This document shows positions 1 through 11,340 of a stretch of DNA of 64,000 nucleotides, in pieces. Under the pieces are notes generated by a model. It did not search any database. It saw only the letters and a program-made list of their open reading frames with translations, and had not been told where the DNA came from. The stretch covers positions 28,045,745-28,109,744 of the forward strand of contig CM052357.1 of the NCBI GenBank assembly GCA_028551475.1, given 5' to 3'. The translations under genes and the position numbers were made by a program. Within the stretch, counting starts at the first letter, position 1. Every line of letters begins with the position of its first letter. The stretch is from Casuarina equisetifolia. Its lineage: Eukaryota > Streptophyta > Magnoliopsida > Fagales > Casuarinaceae.

Positions 1-296
1 TATTAAAAAACAGCTTCTCTGCTACATCTATTTAATTTGTAGGATACCTGACATAGTGAACTATATTCAGTCAAGTCTAAATGCTTGAATATAAGTCCTA
101 CCGATATCAAGCATAGTTTCAACCAGAATTGAAGCATACAAGATAAATGAAAGTATGACGCGAGGTTCACCTTTTGAGTTAAACCCGCAACATCTTACGC
201 CATAAACCGAAATAAGTAGTGCAAAGAACTTGAAAAATAAATGGCTGAATACCGTTCCCAATGGAATTTGATGGTTTTCTACATCCCACGAGCTAC
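1..296. other. Leader-distal duplicon, partial
   Basis: No gene is visible. The stretch with the motif GGATACCTGACATAGTGAAC followed by TTCAGTCAAGTC matches segments near 6160, 15660, 40980 and 54280, which lie on the distal side of DUF247 leader modules. It is the left-truncated end of the same duplicon. It abuts the orphan leader relic starting at 297. Confidence 0.6.
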
Positions 297-1400
297 AATT
301 TATTTCAGCCTTTTTTTTTTTCTTTCTCCTGTCAATAAATTATATCTTTGTGTCAAATAAGACTTTGACACTCTAATAATGCAATTTACATATAATTTTA
401 ACCATAAAAAGAAAATTTTAAATGATATGCATCATAAGCAAATCCCTAATGATAGTTGTTGTCTTGCAAAGTTGGTAGATTCATTAAATTGAGTCCAAAA
501 GATGCTTTAACTTCATAGTTACATGCAAAAAAGGGAATGACGTTTTATAAGTTATTAATTGGTTCCAATGAAATCTTATCTTTAGTCAAATCACAACTCA
601 ACATTATAAAAGATTTACAAAAAAGTTTCGATATAACCTCAAATAGGAAAAAAAAATGAATAAAATGAGGAAATCAATCCTTTTTAAGCATAAGACATAT
701 GTCTTATTATTGAAAAATATTGCTGTTAAATAATACTTATCATTTCTTCAAAACCAATATCAGAACTTTTATCACTACTCAATGCTGTTAAGTAAATTTA
801 GTCGTGCTCATCAAATTTCTAGGAATGAGGAATTTACTTCTGATCTTAAATTTTTATAGTTATGCCATCCACATGCAAGTCTTGAGAAAAAAAAAATCAA
901 AATTGTGTAACTCTCTCACATTAATGCTTTGCCTTCAATAACCATAGCATAAACCAAAATCTAAAATAGTGAATGGGAAAACAAAATTAAATTCAGGTCA
1001 AACTTCAGCATGTTTCGCCACAATTATGTAAACATAGGCAACTTCGTGCTCAACAAATAAATCTAAGCGACTCTAGAGTAAAGAAGGCTATAGCCTCTAA
1101 AATAGAAGAAGAATATTGCACCTACTATGTTGAAGTTAGTTTTGCCACTTCGAAGATGACCTGAAGATGCTGAACAGACTTTGGTCTTTAGAGTAAAAAA
1201 TGTTTAGGCTCTTTGATTCGGCACGACCAAAAAATAATAGCCTCCATTCCATTTTATAAGTAAAGATGAGGGGCACTCTGCCCAGTTGTGAGACACGAGT
1301 TCCTCTAGACGTCGGCCCCTCACAGTTGCAGGAGAGATTATAGTCGAGGGATGGAAAGGTTCCTTTCATGCCAGAGCCCATAGTCAGCTAGCATGGAGAA
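297..1400 (-). pseudogene. Orphan DUF247 leader/promoter without its gene
   Basis: This segment is colinear with 45755-46745, the 5' flank of DUF247 copy 8: same acceptor neighbourhood (rc of CTGTCAATAAATT), same intron body, a donor-like CATAGTAG/GTGCAATA near 1124-1130 and a TATA-like TTATAAAATGG on the minus strand at 1252-1260. The match stops at 297, exactly where the coding exon should begin; the ATG context found in copy 8 is lost and no DUF247 coding sequence follows to the left. I infer a promoter plus leader whose coding exon was removed by deletion or unequal crossing-over. No protein is predicted. Whether it is still transcribed cannot be seen. Confidence 0.7.
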
Positions 1401-2864
1401 AAGAAGATGTCGCCTACTAATGCTTTACTTCTCAACTTGGAAGGAAAAGTAAGATACCATTCCTTCCTCAGCAATTAGATCTAAGAATCCAATTATAAGT
1501 TCTTTTCCTAACCAAGCTCACTCAAGCCTTACCTTTTCTAGGAGACAATTGTTAACAATGGTATCAAGATTATATTATATTATTTAAATTATAAAAGTAA
1601 AGTTCTTTTTGTCTTTCTTTTCTTCTTCCTTTTTAGTTATTGGCATTTTCCTGAAGTTCCTTTTGGTTGCTAGAAGGAAAAAAGGACCAGTACTTGAGCA
1701 TTCATTATTAAAAAAATTTATTGTTAAGGGACCAAAAGTTACTTGTGTATACACATTCTTTTGCTCTCAAGAATCATTTCCACACTTAGTACAAACCAGA
1801 ACTTAAATACAAAAATTTGGTCAAGCCAAATCAACTTCTTAAGCCAAACCTGGCAACATGTTGTTCGTAACCAGAAACTCAAAGTTTATGTATCCAAACT
1901 CTCAATTTCTTTTTATCCATTCTTTTATGTCATTCAGTGGTCTTTTCTTAACCTTTTTTATGTTGCCTAAGAAACGAAAAGAAACCGAGAATTTTTTTAT
2001 TTGAAAACAATTATCTATTAAAACCAACGAACCCAAGTGTCATAGAAGAACAGAAATAGCCTCATGAGAGCGAGAAAGAAAAAGAAATAACACGACAAAA
2101 AAGTAGTGCACCTGACAGCGGAGAATCTTTTGCTATTGTCGATCAACGGGTTAGGCTTCAAAGAGAGCTGCAAAGAAATAACCTAAATAAACTAAATCTT
2201 TGCAATGAAAGCTGTAAAGATCTTTGCTCTTTTCCGGATATTATGCTGGGCAGGTGTTGCAGCAAAAGATCAAAGCTGTCTCTGAATTTATAGGCAACGA
2301 GTATAGAAGCTGCTCTAGATGTAAAACTCAAGTCAAGTCTAAGTCTTTCTGTATTTCTGCTCCAACAGTCTTCAACTAGGCTCCGACTAGATGGTGATGC
2401 GCCTCAAGATGGCCATCCCCAGTCCCCTCACCTTGGCACACGTATCCAATAGCAATCTTTAGAATGTATTTGCAAATATTTTTTACATCCGCTAATTTTT
2501 AATAAAGTAAAACATCATAACAATTCTTGATGAAATTATGATAATTAGTTGATTATGCAAGTTACAATTTTTTTTTTTTTGAATTTCCCTCTTCCTTTTA
2601 CAAACTCGTATAGATGTCAACTCAAGTCTTTTACATTGACTTTTTTCCGACGTTTCTCCAAGATTCAATTGTTCGATGCAGGCCCCACAACGACTATAAA
2701 GCTAATAATTGTAACATGACAGGTTCCTAACCCTAACGTGTAATGAAAACATGTCTGTCATTACCTTCCTTCAATCATTCCTCGCGTAATTTTTATTAAA
2801 TAAAAGATTACAATAATTTTGATAAAATTATCATAATTATTCAAACAACAAATGTTACTTTTTT
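1401..2864. other. Intergenic duplicated flank
   Basis: No convincing gene. Around 1745-1960 the sequence matches 35745-35950 (shared TTAGTACAAACCAGAACTTA), the DNA between the two leader modules of DUF247 copy 5. From about 2330 comes a 90-base motif (CAAGTCTAAGTC, later GATGGCC) that recurs near 23090, 36280, 37300 and 48840. The remainder is AT-rich and shows nothing further. Confidence 0.6.
2030..2300 (-). promoter_or_regulatory. P2-type DUF247 leader module (single copy)
   Basis: Minus-strand promoter/leader unit: TATA-like CTATAAATTC at 2284-2293, a leader rich in TTGCTGCAAC and AAAGATCTTT motifs, and a splice donor CTGTCAG/GTGCACT at 2112/2111. It is homologous to the single unit at 36000-36260 upstream of copy 5 and to each unit of the five-fold array at 21985-23050. 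No DUF247 coding exon follows in this window, so it is an orphan or serves a gene beyond the left edge. Confidence 0.65.
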
Positions 2865-2865
2865 A

Positions 2866-3365
2866 TGGGCCTTTTGTTGCTTTTCTTTCCAAAGGGTTCA
2901 CGTTTCTTCTTAATCTCATTATCAAGAAACCGTTGGGCCCAACCCGTCGGGCTTAAAGGAATCCGACAATTTTTGAATAGTATTTCAACTATCCACTACA
3001 GTTCTATGCACCGGAAAACCCAAAGCAATCAATGTAAAAGAACTCCACCCCCCCCCCCCCCACCCCCCCCCCCCCCCCCCCCCCCAATTTCCTATCAAGA
3101 ACCCATTGGGCCCAACCCGTCAACTAAAACGACGATGGTGTTCCTCGAAAGTCTTTCTCTTTGGACCATTTTCAACTTTTTCCTCGTCTTTTTCTTCCAA
3201 GAGAGTTTGCTTTCTTCTTGATCTCACTATCAAGAACCCATTGGGCTCAACGTGTCCACTAAAACAATTTTTCCTCGGCCTTTTTCGTTCCTTTTCTTCG
3301 CAAAAGGGTTGGCGTTTCTTCTTAATCTCACTATCAAGAACTTTTTGGGCCCAACCTCGCGTTTC
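2866..3365. repeat. Hairpin minisatellite, block 1 (4 units)
   Basis: Four diverged units of about 100 bases, starting near 2903, 3086, 3211 and 3314. Each carries TTTCTTCTTGATCTCACTAT followed by CAAGAACCCATTGGGCCCAA and a tail like CGTCAACTAAAACG. CTTGAT and ATCAAG flank a 6-base loop, so each complete unit can form a short hairpin next to the palindrome GGGCCC. Further blocks lie at 9650-9813, 11341-11504 and 11927-12083, with decayed units near 21735 and 43800. Open frames across it encode low-complexity proline or phenylalanine runs and are not genes. Confidence 0.8.
3048..3085. repeat. Poly-C tract, C14-A-C23
   Basis: Thirty-seven cytosines broken by one A at 3062, inside the minisatellite block. 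On the minus strand this is a long G run able in principle to form a quadruplex. Homopolymers of this length are prone to copy-number slippage and to sequencing or assembly error, so the exact length is uncertain. Confidence 0.9.
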
Positions 3366-4040
3366 CTAAAGGCCTATTGTTTGTACACGTACAATACTGT
3401 CAAACCGTATAAGCTAACTTTGCTCAGATAATGGCTATACTCATAGAATGGATATGTCCCCAGTGTGACCCAAAGAGGAAAAAAGAAAAAAAAAAGAAAA
3501 AGAAAAAGAAAATGGTAAAGACAATGGGTCACATATTTTTCCAATTGAAACCGAATACCAAATCCTCTAGAATATTATGGCGATTACTTTTGGGATTCAT
3601 TTTTATGTCTTTTGTTGTTCTTTCCCAAAAGATGGAATATGAGAAAGTTTATAAAACATCTATATATTGCCCACTTCGATGCCGTGCTAGTTAAAAAGCC
3701 ATACTTTGAAGTAGATGCACATGAAGATGATTCCAAATTTAGAGTAGATCCACCAGCACTCTTCTATTACCCACCAATCTTTGGTGAGTTAGGATTTAAC
3801 TAGATATTTTGTATTCAGTTAGAATTTAACTAATTTAATTATATTATATGTTTAGTTTGTTATAATAACTTTTTGAGTCAACAAATTATATTTAAAAGAA
3901 ATATCCTTCCTCTTGTGGGAAACTTTGAATGAATAAAATTGAAAAATTTCTCAAAAGTGTGATTCTTCATTTTAAGCGCAACAAGTACAAAAGCACCAAT
4001 AACACGTACAACTGCCATGGAGTGGTGAAATAGCCACCTT
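3366..4040. other. Intergenic DNA 3' of DUF247 copy 1
   Basis: Positions 3375-3480 match 12225-12320 (shared CAAACCGTATAAGCTAAC), extending the duplication that also contains the minisatellite. A purine-only stretch of G and A lies at about 3471-3513. The rest is AT-rich flank with the 3' end region of copy 1 (3960-4040). No further gene is seen. Confidence 0.6.
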
Positions 4041-5354
4041 TCAATGTCGGTTTGCATCCATGTTTGAAGACTCGAGAGAAATAAGAGGACATACAGTTTG
4101 TATCAAAGTGAGCATAAGGAGAATAACACCTGCAATAAAAGAAACTATGACCCATGGAGTGTGTAAATAGTTCTGTTTCAAGTCTGCCATCCACTTGCGC
4201 CAGGAGATTTTGCTATAAGTGTTCAAGTCTTTACAAAGACCAACAAAATAGAAGCCAGATTTTCTAACGTGAACCCCTCTGGTAAGTCGGTTAATAAAAC
4301 GTGCAGCTTCACAGCTATCACCAAGCCTATTTGCTACAATTCCATATTTGATCAACAGGTCCACATCCTCCTGAGTGTTAACAAGGCGATCCATGATGAA
4401 AACATTATCACATATGTAAACTTCTTCACAATAGCATTGCTCAAAGGCGATCAAGTTACGCCAGCGAATTTCTGCAGTGTTATTCGTGACAAAGCGTGGC
4501 ATTTCCAAAATACCTTTAGCGAATTCAATGCCGAATATGTTTCTTCCCAGCCCCAACTTAAACCTGACTCCAACTTTGTGTAGCTCTGTTGCGCTAGGTG
4601 TGGTTATGGTTTCAAGTCTGCCTGTCTGTGGTTTACTCAAAGGTATGTAAAAAAGTCTTTCCATGTCAACAAAATGTGCAACTCCTGAAGAATATATTGT
4701 AGCCAATTTGTCTTCAGATAGCTCCATTTTTACCACGGCTCCGACGACCTTGCGCGAAAGCTCAAAGATGTAGGACCATTTACCCCTGTAGGCTTTGCTC
4801 ATTTCTTTGGCAAGGTGAAAAATATCCTCAAGAATGAAGAATGGAAGCTGATTCTCAAGTATCATCATGTCCCACAATACTAATTCTTCCAGGATCCATT
4901 GACTAAATACGGGCCCCTTCTCAATTTCGAATACAGAAGTAGACCGTAGTAAGAATTGAATAATGAAGACAGCATCCATTAGAATGATTTTGACAAATTT
5001 TTCACTGCTAAAAGGTATGGCTTCTGCATAACAACCGCGAAGTCTTTCTTCCTTGTGCTTCACAACTCCGATATAGGAACCTATGTTTACATTGGAGCGT
5101 TTAATAAAATCTTTCAGGTACCACATTTTATGCTCTTCCCTTACTCTTAAGCCTTCCCTCCCATGATGAAGGGGGCCAAGGGAAACTACCCTAGGCGTAT
5201 AGGCTTCTTCGTTGACAATACGTTGTTCCTTAGGAACTCTACAGATAGTAGAAGAAAATGAGCAAGAAAAGTTATGCAATTCCCGTGTCATTAACTCTTC
5301 TAATGATTCAGAAGGCGTTTCTATGTCAAATGAACTCTCAGTATTTCCACCCAT
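4041..5354 (-). CDS. DUF247 (UPF0481) membrane protein, copy 1, intact
   Basis: The single coding exon gives 437 residues from the ATG at 5354, a normal length for plant DUF247 proteins, whose biochemical function is unknown. In numbering from this ATG: SLGPLHHG at about 58-65, an EEHKMWYLKDF block at 73-83, FVKIILMDA near 120-128, ILENQLPFFILEDIF at 165-179, ELHKVGVRFK at 257-266, NLIAFEQCY at 300-308, a WRKW box at 385-388 and one C-terminal hydrophobic helix (about 401-425), predicted to be the membrane anchor. The frame stays open upstream to an ATG at 5441, adding 29 residues that include a hydrophobic stretch. I prefer 5354 because GTTGACACAG just before it matches the leader-intron acceptor of the paralogues. 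However, the matching donor is missing here, so the longer start may really be used. This is one of only two intact copies in the window. Confidence 0.88.
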   Translation of the reverse strand: MGGNTESSFDIETPSESLEELMTRELHNFSCSFSSTICRVPKEQRIVNEEAYTPRVVSLGPLHHGREGLRVREEHKMWYLKDFIKRSNVNIGSYIGVVKHKEERLRGCYAEAIPFSSEKFVKIILMDAVFIIQFLLRSTSVFEIEKGPVFSQWILEELVLWDMMILENQLPFFILEDIFHLAKEMSKAYRGKWSYIFELSRKVVGAVVKMELSEDKLATIYSSGVAHFVDMERLFYIPLSKPQTGRLETITTPSATELHKVGVRFKLGLGRNIFGIEFAKGILEMPRFVTNNTAEIRWRNLIAFEQCYCEEVYICDNVFIMDRLVNTQEDVDLLIKYGIVANRLGDSCEAARFINRLTRGVHVRKSGFYFVGLCKDLNTYSKISWRKWMADLKQNYLHTPWVIVSFIAGVILLMLTLIQTVCPLISLESSNMDANRH

Positions 5355-5365
5355 TTCTTTTGTTT

Positions 5366-5700
5366 CTGTGTCAACGAAATCCAGCATTGTGATTAAAAAG
5401 GATACGAGAATCAACGAAAGCATAATTTTCATGTCCTTCATAAATTAAAATATGAAGAAATTTAGAAAGAAAGTTTCTTTGACAAAAATTTTTGAATAAA
5501 TTTTATCATTTTAAAACAAGTAGACCTAATTCATATCAGAGGATAGAAAGATTTTCAAAAAAGAAGAAGAAGAAGAAGAAAGAAAATTTGTTTTGCCTCT
5601 CTTGCTTGATCGAGTGTAGACCTTTGCCCTCTAGTGCACAGAAAGCATTCTTATGTGCCACCGGATGATTAGAGCTACCTCTCCTTTTTATAAGTACAGA
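5366..5700 (-). promoter_or_regulatory. Promoter and leader of DUF247 copy 1
   Basis: Minus strand: TATA-like ACTTATAAAAAGG (5684-5696), then a leader homologous to those at 47835-47985 and 46559-46740. The acceptor TTGACACAG/AAAC ends the putative leader intron at 5366. Where copies 3 and 5 have the donor ACAAAG/GTATTC, this copy reads ACAAATTTTC followed by a GAA microsatellite (5561-5582), so the standard donor is absent. Three short upstream ORFs precede the ATG at 5441. Confidence 0.65.
5561..5582. repeat. (GAA)n microsatellite in leader
   Basis: About seven GAA units, imperfect at the end, directly beside the position where paralogues keep the leader splice donor. A comparable TTC tract at 6526-6550 sits within another leader module. 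Confidence 0.9.
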
Positions 5701-7253
5701 TCGAAGTGCCTGTCCTTGTTGTTAGCTACAATTTGCTCTAAAAATCGTGACAATTCGATATTGTCATAAACTACTAGAAAATGGTAAAAAAGGAAATGAG
5801 ATTGCGAGATTCTCAAAGCCGTTCAAGTAGATTTTTCTCGTTCACTTTTTTTTTTCATCCTCTTTTTCTTTTCTTTTTGTCAATGAGCTCAGTAATTCTC
5901 ACTTATTGGTCTTTTATCAAAGGAGTTAATTTGTTGTGTCACAAAGCCCTATCCATAGATTTAGCGGTCGAAAAGAGTTCAAATTGCACAAATTTTTCCT
6001 TCTTGTACCTTATTGGTCTATTTTTAAAATAGAGGTTTTTACTATTTAGGAGCAAAGCAAAAAAGAAGAAGAAAATAAAAAGGGAAAACAAGAGGATGCT
6101 TGTGTATACATGTTCTCCTGTTCTCTAGTTTCCTCCGCCTATTCTTTACTACATCTATTTATTTCGCAGGATACCAAACATTATATGTTATACTCATTCA
6201 AGTCCCAATGCTTCAAGACAAATCTAACCAACATCAAGAATAGTTTTAATCTCTTAGCACAAACCATAATTCAAGAACAGAAAAACAAAAACAAAATGCA
6301 AAAATTTACTCAACGGTTAAAGCCGCAACATGTTATGTTATAAACGGAAACTAATGATGTGGCAAACTTGAATAGCTTTGAGCTGTTAAAAAAAGGGCGT
6401 AGCAGAGGTAACAACCTAGAAACCTATGTGAAATGACACGATAAGATAATATTATCTAGAGCAAGAGAGAAAGAAATAAGACCTTTGTTCTGCATTTGTG
6501 GATCCCCGGGAAAAGCTCCAGAGCATTCTTCTTCTTCTTCTTCTTCTTCTTTTTCTTTTTTTCTTTTTTTGTATGGATAAAATGCAGTACTCAAGTTGCC
6601 CAAAAGTCCTTGATTTACCTCTTTGATTTATAGGCAAGGAACAAGGTCACTTTCCCCCAGCTGTACCACACAAACTCCCTAGAACTCTACTTTCTAGTCC
6701 TTCTCCAATTCTGGTCCCCGTTCTTTCCCCCTTTCTTTACGTTGCTAGTTTCTCGAACTTCTCAAAGACATTTTTTAGGATTGATGCACGTCAAACTGGT
6801 AAGTTGAGAGTGAATCCAACAGTTCGTTTTCACTCGAGTGCACGATGACTGGCTAAACATGAGAACTCTTCCCAAAAAATGTCCTATTTTCATTAGGTGG
6901 CAGAGAAAAAAGGCAACATATGGGAGCGGGGTGAGAAAATCAACTTGTGTGAGCATTTGGAGGTGTGCTCCTGAAAAAGAAGTGCATATCGGGCTGGTTG
7001 GGCAAAGAAGGGCCAATGGCTATAAACATAAAGATGGAGCAGATGAATCAAACTGCATTCTTTTGGTTAATGGACCAATTTGAACTATATTAAGTGGCCT
7101 TTCTATCCATGTCCGTTTGGAAAGTACAAGAGAGAGGATAACCGTTGGAAACATATTTTTAGATTAACTGGACTAGGATATAATGTATTCGACTTCCTAG
7201 TTATTATCTATAACTTAATCCATTAATACCTCTTTTATAACCTTGTTATGTTT
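5701..7253. other. Intergenic DNA with an E-type leader module
   Basis: From about 6050 to 6700 the sequence matches 15520-16130, 40930-41500 and 54130-54780. These modules share CAAGTCCCAATGCTTCAAG-like DNA, then a minus-strand leader with donor GAACAAAG/GTCTTAT near 6481, a TTC microsatellite (6526-6550) and TATA-like CCTATAAATC near 6627-6636. No gene of its own follows before copy 1, so it may be an alternative upstream leader. 6760-7253 shows no gene. Confidence 0.55.
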
Positions 7254-9610
7254 GTCACTGTTTGTGTTAACTAAGTCCTTAAACGTGAGACAGCATTATT
7301 AAATCATTTTCAGACTTGGGGTCTTGGACCTCCACCGACCTTCAACTTAAGGGAATGCCGTCGATATTGAGCTCTGACGTGGGACACTGCCGTTGGAGAC
7401 TGGTGATTAGGCATCCACAGTGGTTGGATTCAACAGTTGAAGAAGGGCTTGTTTTGAAGAGACAAAGGGAAGGCTTATTTTCTTCCTTGGTCCAGCCGCA
7501 TAACACCAAAAGCTTATTTTCTTCCGACGAAGTTGATATTTCTTCTTGATAAAAAAAATATGTGCAAATTTGCAGCCTAAACAACACAATCTCGTAGACT
7601 CAAAACAAAGGCAATATTCTTGATTGAACTGCAATTTTATAATTCACCAAAGAAAAATGCTCAAAATTATTTGGCAAAATTTTCATGCTAAATAACCTGT
7701 TGATAACTTCTCATTTTTCCTTCATTAACTTTACTTTTCTAATTGTTTCTCCAAATACCCACAAAGAGAGACACTGTATCAAGGATTTGAAAAGAAAGCA
7801 TCTGTTCACAAAACTTGGGTTATACTTTGAAGCTGCAAATCATGCATATTCATGTCTAGCATAACACGCAAGACAATATTTGTGATAGTTTTTCTAGTTG
7901 AAAGCCAACATCAAATCTTCCGGAATAGGTTATTTGGATAAAATGCAGTTTTGGTATTCCACCAAGAGATGAGAGTTGCTTATCTGTTCCACGAGCAACG
8001 TTCAAAGTCCTTCGCCCGTTTTGGAAGATGGATGATTGCACTGATTCTAACATGTTGTTCGGTGAAATTTAGATGTAAGTGAACATGTCGAACAAGTAAT
8101 ATAATGATAAGAAAAGTATTATCCCACAAAGATTGATGAATATTAAACTAATTAAGTACTAAAGATAAATTAATCTTAAAATTTATCTAGCAAATCAAAC
8201 TATTATTGATGATGAATTAAAATTTAAAATTTCTAAAACAAAAACTCAAGACTAATTAAAATTAAATCAAAGTAAGAAAAATCAAGATAAGAAACATGTT
8301 AGAGCTTTTGATTTCACCATAACTACTAAATATGAATTTTCATAGTTTATACTTACAAGAATGATAATACCTATATGATAACGGAATTTCTTAATTTATT
8401 TACTAACTTATGTCTAAGTATAATAAACCTATTTAGTTTATTAATTCACTATATTTCTATATGTGAATTAAAACAAACTAAATGCATTAAAATCTGTAAA
8501 CATTCTTGGTTTACAATAAATCTTTCGATCATCTTATCATCAAAAGTCACACAAATAACATGGTATATATCTATCTATATTTAATTCATGGTTATATATT
8601 ATAAGAAGCAATTGCATATTATTACTTTTCAGTCTCTAATATACACATCATATCATTTAAGTAGTGGCCAATCACTTAAAAGCATTAAGCATAATAATAA
8701 ATAATTCACATAAATAAAATATCTTATAAAACATAATAATCATAACATTCATACCATCATAATTAGGTTTACATCATAGTTCTAATAAAAGTAAACTAAA
8801 ATATAAAGAAATAATAGGAAAGAATAATAATAAGAATTACATAAGGCATCTTGAATCCAAGAACAAGAAGTTTGTCACCTTTTTTGTCTCTCTTTAAAAA
8901 AAACTTGAATTCTTGGTCTCTTTATTGAATTGTGCTCAATTTCCTCCTTGTACAGCGTGCCCTAAGCTTCATAATTCACTTTTTAGTCTTTTCTTTTATT
9001 TTCTTCTTTGTCCTTTTTTGTATTTTTCCTTCTTTTACATGTGGCCTTTCCTTTCTTCTTTTGGCTTTTACACGTTGCCTTCTTGTAACTTTTCTTTCTT
9101 TCCTTTTATTCTTCATGTGCCATATTGTAGTTTTCTTTTCCTTTGTTTCTTACACTCTTTTGGAGTTTGCTACATAAATAACACAAATTTACATAAATAT
9201 ATCAAAACTTAAATATTATCTTGTAAAACCTGTATTATTTATATAATAAAATAGTCAAAATAACTCTATAAAAATAGAGTTATCACATGTTTTTGCAACA
9301 CTACCATTGCTTAGGGGATTCATTTTTCTGGTTTATGAACCTATTCATATTCTATCTTTGGGTAAAGAACAAAAACCAATGACGGTATGATTTTCCACAA
9401 AAAGATCGGATCTGGCTCTTAACAAAGATCACAGTTCCTTCCAGATATAAGAAGCAAGCTCCTTTGTAAGTCCACCCAAAGTCTTTCTAAGATTCCGTTT
9501 CCACTTACCTTTCTACGCTCAATTATGAAGGTCCCACAACAGCGATGCCTTATCTGCCAGCCTTGTGTACAAACAAGGGTGCCTATCTCTTTCCACCATT
9601 TTCATTTTTT
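7254..9610. repeat. Tandem segmental duplication, copy A (interrupted by solo LTR)
   Basis: Shares GTGTTAACTAAGTCCTTAAA and at least 1 kb of downstream sequence with 10204-11300. Without the 1230-base LTR and one target duplication the two copies are colinear. The segment includes a minus-strand leader-like stretch (9400-9600) seen again at 43480-43700. No coding gene. Confidence 0.8.
8056..9285 (-). mobile_element. Solo LTR 1, Athila-type Ty3/gypsy family
   Basis: A 1230-base solo LTR bounded by TG..CA (plus strand TGTTCGGTGAAA... to ...GAGTTATCA) with a perfect 5-base target duplication CATGT at 8051-8055 and 9286-9290. The terminal 350 bases match the LTR end next to the primer binding site at 63651-64000, which fixes the family and the minus orientation. 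The paralogous segment at 10940-11060 reads straight through without an LTR, giving a natural empty site. Solo LTRs arise by recombination between the two LTRs of a full element. The open frame at 8913-9212 inside it is low-complexity and not a gene. Confidence 0.93.
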
Positions 9611-9649
9611 TTTTTTTTTTTTTCTGTTCATCCCTTCCCTTGCCAAAGA

Positions 9650-9813
9650 GTTCACATTTCTTCTTGATCTCACTATCAAAAACCAATGGGCCCATATTGT
9701 CGAGTACAACGACCTTTTCCTTGGCCTTTTTCATTCCTTTTCTTTCTAGGGGGTTCACGTTTCTTCTTGAGTCACTATCAAGAACCCATTGGGCCCAACC
9801 TAGAGAGTTAAAC
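9650..9813. repeat. Hairpin minisatellite, block 2 (2 units)
   Basis: Two units near 9656 and 9760 with CACTATCAAGAACCCATTGG and GGGCCC, spaced by about 104 bases and joined by the TTTTTCCTTGGCCTTTTTC spacer typical of the other blocks. A poly-T run (9605-9622) lies just before it. Confidence 0.8.
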
Positions 9814-10203
9814 AACTTTTTCCTTGGCCTTTTCGGGACTTTAGGGACCAAAGAAAGGATTATGTATATTTTTTCTCTTGCGTGGAAACTTCAGGATGTG
9901 GATGCACTGGGATTCAGATTGGGCAAATTGTGCCATGTCTACGAGTTCGGTTACTGGTTATTATATCATGGTAAGAGATTCAATGAAGGCAATGACAACC
10001 ATAACTTGTGAGATCACTTGACTAGTTGTACTTCTTGATAATTTATGGATTCAAGCAATGGGATAATGAATTTATTATGAAAATTGTAGTGAATTCGGTA
10101 CAATACAAGGACATAAAGCATATTAAGATCAGTTGTTACTTTATTAGAGAAAAAACTAAAGGAGGCCTTTTTTTTAAGACATCGCACCTTGAATCAAACA
10201 ACC
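9814..10203. other. Spacer between tandem duplication copies
   Basis: AT-rich, with no match to a known family and no supported gene. Short plus-strand frames are not conserved in the paralogous regions. Confidence 0.5.
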
Positions 10204-11300
10204 AATGTGTTAACTAAGTCCTTAAACGTGAGACAGCATTATTACCTCCTTTTCAGACTTGGGGTCTTGGACCTCTATAGTCCTTCAACTTAAGGGACGG
10301 TGGTCGATACTGAGCTCTAAAGTGGAACACTGCCATTGGAGATTGGTGATGCAGCCGCGGGGGATGGGTTGAACAGGAGAAAAAGGGCTCGTTTTCAAGA
10401 GACAAAGGGAAGGCTTATTTCCTTCGTTGGACCAGGCGCATAACACCAAAAGCTTATTTTCTTCGCAGGAAGTTGATATTTCTTGATAAAACAATCTGTG
10501 CAAATTTGCAACGTAACGAACCCAATCTCGTAGACTTAGAACAAAAGCAATATTCTTAACACTGTTGATTCTATTATTGAATTGTAATTTTATATTTCGT
10601 CAAAGGAAAGTACTCAAATTAATCTGGCAAAATTTTCATGCTAAATGACCTGTTGTGTTAGCTGCTCATTTTTCCTTCATCTAACTTTTCTTTTCTAATT
10701 GTTTCTCCAAATACTCACAAAGAGAGATACTGTTCACACATCTTATGATGTACTTTGAAGCTGAAAATCATGCGTATTCTTGTCTAGCATAACAGGCGAG
10801 ACGGCATTTGTGACAGCTTTTTCTAGTTGAAAGCCAACCTCAAATCTTCCGGAATTGGTCATTTGGATAAAATGCAATTTTGGCGTTCCACCAAGAGGTG
10901 AGAGCTGCCTCTCTGTTCCATGAGCAACGTTCCTCCCGTTCTGGAAGATTGATGATTGCGCTGCCTGTAAAATGTTTTAGCAACACTATACTGCCATTGC
11001 TTTTAGGATTCATTTTCCTGGTTTATGAACTTATTCATATTCTATCTTCCAGGAAAGAACAAAAACCAATGATGGTATGATTTTCCACCAAAAGATCAAA
11101 CCCGGCTCTTAACAAAGATCGTAGCTCCTTCCAGATATAAGAAGCAAGCTCCTCCAAAATTCCAGTCAAAGTCTTTCTAAGATTCCGTTTCCACGTACTC
11201 TTACGCATTCAATTATGAAGGCCTATCGACAGCGATGCCCTATCTAAAAGCATTGCGTTCAAACGAGATTGTTCCTTGAAAGTCTATTTTCTCTTTTAAC
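10204..11300. repeat. Tandem segmental duplication, copy B (empty LTR site)
   Basis: Second copy of 7254-9610. Around 10955-10990 it reads GTAAAATGTTTTAGCAACAC with no insertion, at the place where copy A and the related segment at 42060-43480 are both split by solo LTRs. A leader-like stretch with rc CTTATATCTGGAAGG follows at about 11130-11150. No coding gene. Confidence 0.8.
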
Positions 11301-11340
11301 CATTTTCACTTTTTTCTTGTCCTTTTCTTGTGAGAACGTT

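Noticed and set aside
2865..3369. Plus-strand frames with a polyproline run and phenylalanine-rich ends
   Set aside because: Produced by the poly-C tract and minisatellite. No domain, and not conserved in the other minisatellite blocks.
8375..9212. Plus-strand frames within solo LTR 1 and the matching one at 42361-42600
   Set aside because: They fall in LTR sequence, antisense to the element, and are AT-rich. Their similarity reflects LTR homology.
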